In this document: one piece after another, positions 51,716 through 58,340 of the stretch | Numbering within the stretch: the stretch's first letter is position 1 | Layout of the letters: each line of letters starts with the position of its first letter | Origin: CAZGRP01 sp964527995 | GTDB lineage: Bacteria > Zhuqueibacterota > Zhuqueibacteria > Oceanimicrobiales > CAZGRP01 | Reading direction: 5' to 3' | DNA length: 58,340 nucleotides | Assembly (NCBI GenBank): GCA_964527995.1 | Contig: CAZGRP010000027.1 | Span: 1 to 58,340, forward strand | Program-made: the position numbers and the translations under genes | The notes under the pieces: generated by a model | Seen by the model: the letters and a program-made list of their open reading frames with translations, nothing else | What the model was told of the DNA's origin: nothing | Databases searched by the model: none

Positions 51716-54700
51716 ATGACCCAACGCCGCAGCCTGCTTCTCTCGGGGGTCGTCCTTCTCGCAGTCCTCACTATCGGCGCCGCCTTTATCAATGTCACCG
51801 AACGCCAGAGAGCTGCTGGCCGTCGCCGTATGGTCAGCGAGATGGGCGCCGCCCAGGCCCACTCACTGCAGCGCCAGTTGGACTGGTCGCTCTCCTCGAC
51901 TCTGGCCCTTGCCTCCATGTTGCGGCAGGACCGAGCCATCGCCAACTTCGACACCCTTGCCGCCGACATCATCAAGCGCTACGGCGGCATCAGTTCCCTG
52001 CAGCTTGCGCCTAACGGGATCGTCTCACGCATCTATCCGCTGGCAGGGAACGAAGCAGCCCTGGGGCACAATCTCCTCAAGGATCCCAGGCGCAGGTCGG
52101 AGGCATGGAGGGCCATCCAATCGCGGCAACTCACTGTTGCCGGTCCGGTCGAACTGGTGCAGGGGGGTGTCGGCGTCATCGGGCGGCTGCCAGTGTTTCT
52201 GCCGGACAGTTCCGGGGCAGAGCGCTTCTGGGGCTTCACCATCGCAATCATCCGTCTCGACGACCTGCTTCGCTCCAGCAACCTCCACCATCTGGTCGAG
52301 GCAGGCTACGACTATACTCTTTCCCGTATACTGCCCGAAACAGGCACAAAAGTCGTTTTCGCTGGCTCTTCGAACGCGCCCCTCAAGGACGGCGTCCCTT
52401 TCAACATCCATGTGGCAAACGGCCGCTGGCTCTTGTACATCGCTCCTGCTGGCGGCTGGCGATCGTCGTTCTCTTTGGCCCTCGAGATCGCCCTGGTAGC
52501 CTTGATCGGCATCCTGGCGGCGAGTCGCACCTACTCGCTGTCACGGCAGCCTGACAAGCTTCGCCGCGAAGTCGAACTACGCACCCGGGAACTCTCTGAA
52601 ATCAACCGCAGATTGAAGGAGGAGGTCAGCGAGCGCAAGCGTGCGGAGGCCGCTCTCAAGAAAGCCCACGACGCCCTCGAAAAGAGAGTCCAGGAGCGGA
52701 CCGCCGAGCTCTCGCGCGCCAACGAAACCCTCAACCAGCAGCTTGCCGAACACACGCGAATGCAAGAGCGCATCCGCCATCGCCTGGTCATCGAAGAAGC
52801 TGTGGCCCGCGCCTCCCGGCGGTTCCTGTCTCGCGAGGAGATCGATCTGACCGAAATCGTGCAGATTCTGGGGGAAGCGGTCTCGGTGAACCGGGCGTAC
52901 ATTTTTCAGTTTCGCGACGGTTTGCGCAAAACCGACAACACGCACGAGTGGTGCGCGCCGGGCACCGAGCCACAGATCGATAATCTCCAAGATCTGGACA
53001 CCGCTCTGTTCCCCTGGTGGATGTGCCGGTTGCGCGACGGCGAGAACATCATCATCACCGATGTCGACGCGCTGCCACCTGAGGCTGAGAGGGAGAAGGA
53101 AATCCTTCAAGCCCAGGATATTCGGTCGCTGTTGGTCGTCCCGATCCACTCCGCCGCCGGGGAGCTGATCGGCTTCATGGGATACGACGATACCGAGAAG
53201 TGCCGGCAATGGCCGGATGGCGATGCCCAGGCACTGCGCGTGGTCGCCGAGATGGTGGCGGCATACTGGCAACGCAAACGGGCCGAAGAAGAGCTGCGCA
53301 AGAGCGAGGAGCGCTACCGGAAGTTCTTCGAAGAAGATTTAACCGGCGATTTCATCTCCACGCCCGACGGCCGCGTTCTGGCCTGCAATCCAGCCTTTGC
53401 ACGCATCCTCGGGTTCGAGTCTGTCGAGGAGGCTCTGCACTGCGACCCCAGAACCCTCTATCCGAAGCAAGAAGACCGCGAGTCGTTCCTCGACCTCCTG
53501 CGCAAGAAGAAGAAGCTCGAATACCACGAGATCGAACTTCGTCGCAAGGACGGCAAGCCGCTGCATGTGATCGAGAACGTGGTCGGAAAGTTCGACGAGA
53601 ATGGCGAACTCATCGAGTACAAGGGATACCTTTTCGACAACACAAAACGCAAGCAACTCGAGGAGCAGTTGCGCCAGTCGCAGAAAATGGAGGCCATCGG
53701 CAGGCTGGCGGGCGGCATCGCCCATGATTTCAACAACCTGCTTACTGCCATCCTCGGATATGGCGAGTTCCTTTCGAAGGCCATCCCGCCTTCGAGTCCC
53801 CTCAGCCAGAGCGTCGAAGGGATCAGAAAGGCGTCGTTCCGTGCCGCCTCGCTGACCCGGCAGCTTCTGGCGTTCAGTCGCCGGCAGGTGCTCCAGCCCA
53901 AGGAGTTCGATCTGAACAGCGCGGTCGCGGAGATGCATCAGATGCTGCAGCGGCTGATCGGCGAGCATATCGAGTTGGTTCAGCGTCTGGATCCCCATCT
54001 CGGCCTGGTCCGCGCCGACCCGGGCCAGATCGAAATGGTGATCATGAACCTGGTCCTCAACGCCCGCGACGCCATGCCGGAAGGCGGCCGGCTGACGATC
54101 GAGACGGCCAACGTGGACCTCGATGCCACTTATGCCAGCCAGCACGTCGGTGCCCGACCGGGGCCGCACGTGATGCTGGCCGTCAGCGATACCGGGCACG
54201 GCATGGACGAGCACACGCTGGCGCGCATCTACGAGCCGTTCTACACCACCAAGGAACGCGGCAAGGGCACCGGTCTCGGATTGTCGACGGTCTACGGCAT
54301 CGTCCGCCAGAGCGATGGATACATCTCGGTCGCCAGTGCTCCCGGACGCGGCACCACCTTCCGGATCTATCTGCCGCGGGTTGCCGGGTCGAACGAAAGA
54401 CCTCGCAAGCACTCCTCACGCGCCGCCTCGGTGCGAGGTTCGGAGACCGTTCTTCTGGTCGAAGACGAAGACGTCGTCCGCGACCTGGTGCGGCGGGCGC
54501 TGACAGCTAACGGCTACACCGTGCTTGAGGCCCGTCACGGCGGCGAAGCTGTGGAAATCTGCAAAGAGCGCACCCGGCCCATTCATCTGATGGTCACCGA
54601 CATCATCATGCCGCACATAAACGGACACGAGTTGGTCGACCGCCTGACGGAGCTCTGTCCAGGCATGAAAGTGCTCTACATGTCCGGCTACACCCAAGAT

Positions 54701-54811
54701 GTGATCCACTACCAGAAGATTGTGGAGTCCGGCGTACCGTTTCTGCCAAAGCCGTTCACACCGGAGACGCTGGTGCGCAAAGTCCGGGCAGTGCTGGATG
54801 GGGAGGAGTAG
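51716..54811 (+). CDS. Hybrid sensor histidine kinase with CHASE, GAF, PAS and receiver domains
   Basis: A 1031-residue sensor. A first helix (SLLLSGVVLLAVLTIGAAFI) precedes a periplasmic CHASE-type domain (about 30-245; YGGISSLQLAPNGIVSRIYP). A second helix (about 255-275) is followed by a coiled coil, a GAF domain (about 360-520), a PAS domain (about 530-640) and HisKA with His670 in GGIAHDFNNLL. HATPase (NLVLNARDAMPEGGRL; GKGTGLGLSTVYGIVRQSDG) and a receiver with Asp962 in LMVTDIIMPHINGHE end the protein. The C-terminal half closely resembles the preceding kinase, so the pair may be a duplication with swapped inputs. An in-frame ATG 18 nt upstream is an alternative start. Confidence 0.92.
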   Translation: MTQRRSLLLSGVVLLAVLTIGAAFINVTERQRAAGRRRMVSEMGAAQAHSLQRQLDWSLSSTLALASMLRQDRAIANFDTLAADIIKRYGGISSLQLAPNGIVSRIYPLAGNEAALGHNLLKDPRRRSEAWRAIQSRQLTVAGPVELVQGGVGVIGRLPVFLPDSSGAERFWGFTIAIIRLDDLLRSSNLHHLVEAGYDYTLSRILPETGTKVVFAGSSNAPLKDGVPFNIHVANGRWLLYIAPAGGWRSSFSLALEIALVALIGILAASRTYSLSRQPDKLRREVELRTRELSEINRRLKEEVSERKRAEAALKKAHDALEKRVQERTAELSRANETLNQQLAEHTRMQERIRHRLVIEEAVARASRRFLSREEIDLTEIVQILGEAVSVNRAYIFQFRDGLRKTDNTHEWCAPGTEPQIDNLQDLDTALFPWWMCRLRDGENIIITDVDALPPEAEREKEILQAQDIRSLLVVPIHSAAGELIGFMGYDDTEKCRQWPDGDAQALRVVAEMVAAYWQRKRAEEELRKSEERYRKFFEEDLTGDFISTPDGRVLACNPAFARILGFESVEEALHCDPRTLYPKQEDRESFLDLLRKKKKLEYHEIELRRKDGKPLHVIENVVGKFDENGELIEYKGYLFDNTKRKQLEEQLRQSQKMEAIGRLAGGIAHDFNNLLTAILGYGEFLSKAIPPSSPLSQSVEGIRKASFRAASLTRQLLAFSRRQVLQPKEFDLNSAVAEMHQMLQRLIGEHIELVQRLDPHLGLVRADPGQIEMVIMNLVLNARDAMPEGGRLTIETANVDLDATYASQHVGARPGPHVMLAVSDTGHGMDEHTLARIYEPFYTTKERGKGTGLGLSTVYGIVRQSDGYISVASAPGRGTTFRIYLPRVAGSNERPRKHSSRAASVRGSETVLLVEDEDVVRDLVRRALTANGYTVLEARHGGEAVEICKERTRPIHLMVTDIIMPHINGHELVDRLTELCPGMKVLYMSGYTQDVIHYQKIVESGVPFLPKPFTPETLVRKVRAVLDGEE

Positions 54812-54849
54812 TGCAGGCCAGGCCAAGACCGGCCAGCTTCTGTTTTTGG

Positions 54850-54878
54850 TTGCATCGGCGTTTGGAATGCATTACCTT
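54850..54878 (+). promoter_or_regulatory. Weak promoter candidate of the methyl-transfer operon
   Basis: TTGCAT (54850-54855), 17 nt, TACCTT (54873-54878). The -10 box is poor. A leader of about 160 nt would follow; I see no cobalamin or SAM riboswitch core in it. Confidence 0.35.
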
Positions 54879-55041
54879 TCCCGGAAGCAAGCGGCCGAGT
54901 CCGACTTCGTGTCTGCTGGACTCAGGCGTCCACATCGGCCCGCGGTCTGCCACGGGCGCCGGAGGTGTCGGTTTTGAGAAGCGCCGCAGGCACGCTGGAG
55001 GAGACAGCCGGACGGCGAGGAACGGAAATTCCTTGTGGCGC

Positions 55042-55596
55042 ATGCACCCCATCGATATCATCCGAAAATACTACGATCCTCAGTCCCGAGCCTATCAAAT
55101 CCTCGTGGAGCACAGCGAGGCCGTGGCGCAGAAAGCGCTGGCCGTGGCCGAACGCGTGATGCACCTGCGCCCGGACCTGTCTTTCCTGGAAGAGGCAGCG
55201 ATGCTGCACGACATCGGCGTCTTCGGCACCAGTGCTCCGGAGATCGGCTGCCACGGCGACAAGCCGTATGTCTGCCACGGGGTGCTCGGGCGCAAGCTGC
55301 TCGAGAACGAGGGCCTGCCCCGGCACGCCCTGGTGTGCGAACGACACCTCGGCGTGGGAATCTCGCGGCAGGAGATTCGGGCCAACCGGCTGCCGCTGCC
55401 CGACCGGGAGATGGTGCCGCTTTCGATCGAGGAAAAGATCATCTGTTACGCCGACAAGTTTTTTTCCAAGTATCCGGGGAAGCTTCGCGAAGAAATGCCG
55501 GTGGAGGCGATCCTGAAAAGCCTGCGCAAGTACGGTGAAGACAAAGTCCGAAGGTTCGACGAGCTGCGAGCCCTGTTCGGCGACTCCGATCGATGA
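55042..55596 (+). CDS. HD-domain phosphohydrolase-like protein
   Basis: A 184-residue protein with an HD domain. VEHSEAVAQKALAVAERV provides the first histidine, EEAAMLHDIGVFGT the HD pair, and CERHLGVGISRQEI a later histidine. IICYADKFFSKYPGKLREEM closes the fold. HD proteins of this type hydrolyse nucleotides or phosphoesters, and the substrate is unknown. The ATG at 55042 gives the natural N terminus; a TTG nine bases upstream is possible. Its stop overlaps the next start (ATGA), so it is coupled to the methyltransferase genes, which is an uncommon partnership. Confidence 0.82.
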   Translation: MHPIDIIRKYYDPQSRAYQILVEHSEAVAQKALAVAERVMHLRPDLSFLEEAAMLHDIGVFGTSAPEIGCHGDKPYVCHGVLGRKLLENEGLPRHALVCERHLGVGISRQEIRANRLPLPDREMVPLSIEEKIICYADKFFSKYPGKLREEMPVEAILKSLRKYGEDKVRRFDELRALFGDSDR

Positions 55597-56768
55597 CCTC
55601 GAAGGAACGCATGAAAATCGCCATGGCCCTGGAAGAACCGGACCGGGTGCCGGTGATGTGCCAGCTCTCCCTGGGGTACTATTTCCTTCACTCCGACCTC
55701 GACCCTGTGGAGATCTGGTACACTTCCGAGGGCTTTGCCGAAGCGCTGATCCGTCTCAGAGAGCGGTATGGCTTCGACGGAATTCTGGTCAACCTACCCG
55801 GCAGAGAACCCGGCTACACCAGGCACATCCAGAAGCTCGAACGCCGCGACAGTGAGACCCTCATCCGCTGGAAGAACGGCAACTACACTCTTTTTCCGGC
55901 CGACGACAATCCGCACTACTATCAGGCCGACGGCAGCCGCTACTTTCCGACCTTCGACGAGATTGAGCCGGAGAAGCTCTATTATGTCGAGCCGTGGGAC
56001 GTCACCGGCGTCACCTACCCCTACACCTGGGGCTTCGATGAGGAGCCCCTCCCCTTCGACGACTTTTTTCCCGATTACCACCTGGACACCCTCCGGGAAG
56101 TCCTCCAGCGCGTCGGGCAGAAGGTGTCCGTGCACGCCGAGGTCTTCTCGCCGTGGTCACAGTTTCTCGAGCTGCTCAACTACGAAAACGCCCTGATGGC
56201 GGTCGTCGATGACCCGGGCAAGGTGAAGGCGTGTCTGGAAAGACTGACGGCTGGAGCCGTGGACCTGGCGAGGCGGCAGGCAGCCTGCGGAGTCGACGCC
56301 ATTCTGATCTCCTCGGCTTTCGCTGGGGCTGGCTTCATCTCGCGCCGCCAGTATCAGGAATTCGTTCTGCCGTTCGAGAAACAAATCATCACCGAGATCG
56401 ACAACGAATTCCCTGTTCCGGTTTATACTCATACCTGCGGTGCCATCGGGGATCGACTCGACCTGATGCTCGACAGCGGCACTCGCGGCATCGACACGCT
56501 CGACCCGCCCCCCATCGGCACCGTGGACCTGGCAGAGGCCAAGAAAGTGCTGGCCGGTAAGGCCTTCATCAAGGGAAACATCGATCCGGTCAACGTGCTT
56601 CTATACGGCACCACCGAGACGGTCAAAGAAGACGGCATGCAGAGGCTGAAGGTCGGTAAGCCCGGCGGCGGCTATATTCTCAGCTCTGCCTGCGCGGTTT
56701 CGCCGCACACACCTGCTGAGAACCTCGAACTACTCGTGCCCCTAGCAGACCAGTATGGGAGATACTGA
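55593..56768 (+). CDS. Uroporphyrinogen-decarboxylase-fold (MtaA/CmuA-type) methyltransferase
   Basis: A 391-residue barrel enzyme of the UroD/MtaA/CmuA superfamily. ERMKIAMALEEPDRVPVM is the common opening. The cysteine and histidine that bind zinc in cobalamin-dependent methyltransferases are visible in VYTHTCGAIG, with another cysteine in ILSSACAVSPHTPAEN. DAILISSAFAGAGFISRRQY precedes them. True uroporphyrinogen decarboxylases lack the HxC site, so methyl transfer to or from a corrinoid is more likely. Directly downstream (2 nt) is a corrinoid protein. The methyl donor is unknown. Confidence 0.88.
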   Translation: MTSKERMKIAMALEEPDRVPVMCQLSLGYYFLHSDLDPVEIWYTSEGFAEALIRLRERYGFDGILVNLPGREPGYTRHIQKLERRDSETLIRWKNGNYTLFPADDNPHYYQADGSRYFPTFDEIEPEKLYYVEPWDVTGVTYPYTWGFDEEPLPFDDFFPDYHLDTLREVLQRVGQKVSVHAEVFSPWSQFLELLNYENALMAVVDDPGKVKACLERLTAGAVDLARRQAACGVDAILISSAFAGAGFISRRQYQEFVLPFEKQIITEIDNEFPVPVYTHTCGAIGDRLDLMLDSGTRGIDTLDPPPIGTVDLAEAKKVLAGKAFIKGNIDPVNVLLYGTTETVKEDGMQRLKVGKPGGGYILSSACAVSPHTPAENLELLVPLADQYGRY

Positions 56769-56770
56769 AC

Positions 56771-57424
56771 ATGCCGACACGCGAAAACGAAAAGCTTTTG
56801 AAAGCGCTGGCCCAGGCAGTGATCGACGGCGACAAAGACAAGACGGAGGAGCTGACCCAAAGTCTCCTGGCGGCGGGGCAACCGGCCAGGCAAATCCTCG
56901 ATCTGGGATTGGTTCCCGGCATGGAAGTGATCGGCGCTCGCTTTCGCGACAACCTGATCTTCCTCCCCGAAGTGCTGGTCTCGGCACGTGCCATGAAGGC
57001 GTCCCTCACGATTCTCGAACCGATTCTGGCGGCGGCCAAGGAAGAGGAGGTCGGCACCTGCGTGCTCGGCACGGTCAAAGGCGACATTCACGACATCGGC
57101 AAGAACATCGTCGGCATCATGCTGCGAGGCGCGGGCTTCCGTGTCGTCGACATCGGCGTTGACACGCCTGCCGAGAAATTTCTTGAGACGGCCAGGAAGG
57201 AAGGAGCCGACGTCGTGGGGATGTCGGCACTGCTGACGACCACCATGGGGTATATGAAGGTCGTCATGGACCGCATCCGGGCGGACGGCATCCAGGTGAA
57301 GACCCTGGTCGGCGGCGCGCCGCTGTCGCAGAAGTTTGCCGACCAGATCGGTGCAGACGGCTATGCCCGCAATGCCGTCGATGCGGTCGATAAGGTGAAA
57401 GAACTTTTGGGGCTTGACAGGTGA
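56771..57424 (+). CDS. Corrinoid (B12-binding) protein, MtaC/MtbC-like
   Basis: A 217-residue two-domain protein. The N-terminal helical cap spans about 1-85. The Rossmann-like B12 domain has GDIHDIGKNIVGIMLRGAGF, the DxHxxG motif whose histidine ligates cobalt from below. VVGMSALLTTTM and LVGGAPLSQKFADQIGADGY complete the S-x-L and GG cobalamin contacts. It would carry the methyl group between the UroD-type enzyme and the homocysteine methyltransferase. Its stop overlaps the next GTG start. Confidence 0.94.
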   Translation: MPTRENEKLLKALAQAVIDGDKDKTEELTQSLLAAGQPARQILDLGLVPGMEVIGARFRDNLIFLPEVLVSARAMKASLTILEPILAAAKEEEVGTCVLGTVKGDIHDIGKNIVGIMLRGAGFRVVDIGVDTPAEKFLETARKEGADVVGMSALLTTTMGYMKVVMDRIRADGIQVKTLVGGAPLSQKFADQIGADGYARNAVDAVDKVKELLGLDR

Positions 57425-58329
57425 AAAGAAACAGTCTCAGCGAGATTCTCAAATCGGGCCGGGTTCTCCTGGGCGACGGCGCCATGGGCACCGAGCTGCA
57501 AAAGCGCGGCCTGCCCACGGGCGCCTGCCCTGAAGAGTACAATGTCAGCCGACCTGATATCGTCCAGGGGATCTATCGTGACTACTACGCCGCCGGCTCC
57601 GACATCGTCGAAACCAACAGCTTCGGGGCCAACCGCTCGCGGCTGGCCATGCACGGCCTCGAAGATCGCGTTGCCGAGTTCTGCCGGCGTGCTGCGGAGC
57701 TGGCCCGGGACGTCTGCCCGCCGGGGAGATTCGTCGCCGGTTCGGTCGGACCGACGGGCGACATCCTCGAACCGCTGGGGCCGCGTACCCGCGAGCAGGC
57801 GCTTGGCATCTTTGCCGAGCAGGTCGAGGCTCTGGCCGCGGGCGGTGTGGACGCCATTTTCATCGAAACGATGATGTCGCTGGAAGAGGCCGAGGCGGCT
57901 TTGCAGGCTGCAAAGGAGAAGTGCTCCCTTCCGGTTGCCGTCACTATGACCTTCGAGCAAGGCAAGGCCGGACTGCGTACCGTCTGGGGTGTGGATGTGG
58001 TCACGGCTGTGCAGCGTCTGTCCGATGCCGGTGCCGATATCCTCGGAGCCAACTGCGGCCGAGGCTTCGAAGAGATGATCGCCATCGTCGCCGAGATGCG
58101 GCCGTTGACGGCGAAGCCGATTCTGGCACAACCCAACGCCGGCTTGCCGGAGTGGGTGGACGGACGAGCGGTGTACACCGAGACACCGGAAAGCATCTCC
58201 CCCAAAGCGGCCGAGTTGCTGCGGCTGGGCGTCAACATCCTGGGCGGGTGCTGCGGCACCGGCCCGGCTCATATCCGCACGATGCGGCAGCTCCTCGATG
58301 GCAACCTCCCGAGGCACCCTACCTCATAA
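57421..58329 (+). CDS. Homocysteine S-methyltransferase domain protein
   Basis: A 302-residue barrel protein equal to the N-terminal homocysteine-binding module of MetH. RVLLGDGAMGTELQKRGLP opens it. ILGANCGRGFEEM and NILGGCCGTGPAHIRTMRQL provide the three zinc cysteines. It is complete, ending in TAA, and lacks the folate, B12 and activation modules of MetH. With the corrinoid protein encoded 4 nt upstream in overlap it could form methionine from an unknown methyl donor. The start is GTG at 57421, inside the end of the corrinoid gene. Confidence 0.93.
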   Translation: MKRNSLSEILKSGRVLLGDGAMGTELQKRGLPTGACPEEYNVSRPDIVQGIYRDYYAAGSDIVETNSFGANRSRLAMHGLEDRVAEFCRRAAELARDVCPPGRFVAGSVGPTGDILEPLGPRTREQALGIFAEQVEALAAGGVDAIFIETMMSLEEAEAALQAAKEKCSLPVAVTMTFEQGKAGLRTVWGVDVVTAVQRLSDAGADILGANCGRGFEEMIAIVAEMRPLTAKPILAQPNAGLPEWVDGRAVYTETPESISPKAAELLRLGVNILGGCCGTGPAHIRTMRQLLDGNLPRHPTS

Positions 58330-58340
58330 TAAAAGACTTT

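Noticed and set aside
54880..55041. A cobalamin or SAM riboswitch before the corrinoid operon
   Set aside because: None of the conserved core motifs of these riboswitches could be found in the leader.

Overview
The window reads as a piece of a metagenome-assembled chromosome from an uncultured diderm bacterium, most likely of the FCB superphylum or a neighbouring candidate phylum (KSB1/Calditrichota/Zixibacteria-like). This is an inference. It rests on a PorV-family protein, two large exported proteins with FlgD/T9SS-type C-terminal sorting domains (one with the FPNPFNP motif), Lol, TonB and ExbBD outer-membrane machinery, and no phage or plasmid genes. Two of the three 100-N gaps (21285-21384, 38084-38183) are flanked by identical 55-bp copies. 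They look like unmerged de Bruijn contig ends, not biology.

Layout. 1-9 kb: start of smc, a pseudo-enzymatic GH2-like membrane protein, an NhaC-type antiporter, a gamma-carbonic anhydrase, a P1 peptidase and an AAA ATPase. 9.3-20.5 kb: a long leftward run. Read in the direction of transcription it is SCP2-like, cutA, galU-like, an RNase Z-like MBL protein, tonB, exbB, exbD, a Lol permease, lolD, mcsA and mcsB, followed by clpC, which has its own promoter. It joins envelope biogenesis to the protein-arginine-kinase/ClpC proteolysis module. 21-29.9 kb: a lipoprotein (DUF1684-like) with a SafE-like membrane protein, gdhA with an elaborate leader, a DASS transporter, and a leftward cluster nth - membrane-anchored receiver - basic small protein - cstA - thioredoxin-like protein. 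30-37.6 kb: T9SS-type cargo (M6 protease, VIT/VWA protein), a PorV-like protein, tRNA-Thr(CGU), tRNA-Phe(GAA), and a repeat-rich zone holding a gene remnant and a structured non-coding block. 38.4-42 kb: a nucleotidyltransferase pair, and DsrE/thiolase/MBL genes. 42.2-47.8 kb: a candidate 70-nt small RNA, polA, a DUF3467 gene and a GH57 glucan enzyme. 47.9-54.8 kb: an XRE-cupin regulator and two large hybrid histidine kinases. 55-58.3 kb: an operon of an HD protein, a UroD-type methyltransferase, a corrinoid protein and a homocysteine methyltransferase, which looks like a split corrinoid-dependent methyl-transfer/methionine-forming system.

Promoters follow a recurring pattern, TTGAYT-17 nt-TATATT, seen upstream of many operons and of the small RNA. 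Because of it several start sites, leaders and transcription units can be proposed from sequence alone. The items most worth following up are the Mcs-ClpC module in a diderm, the receiver gene with an apparent ATC start codon and a C-terminal membrane anchor, the gdhA leader, the 70-nt small RNA, the catalytically dead GH2-Yip1-like fusion, and the four-gene methyl-transfer operon.
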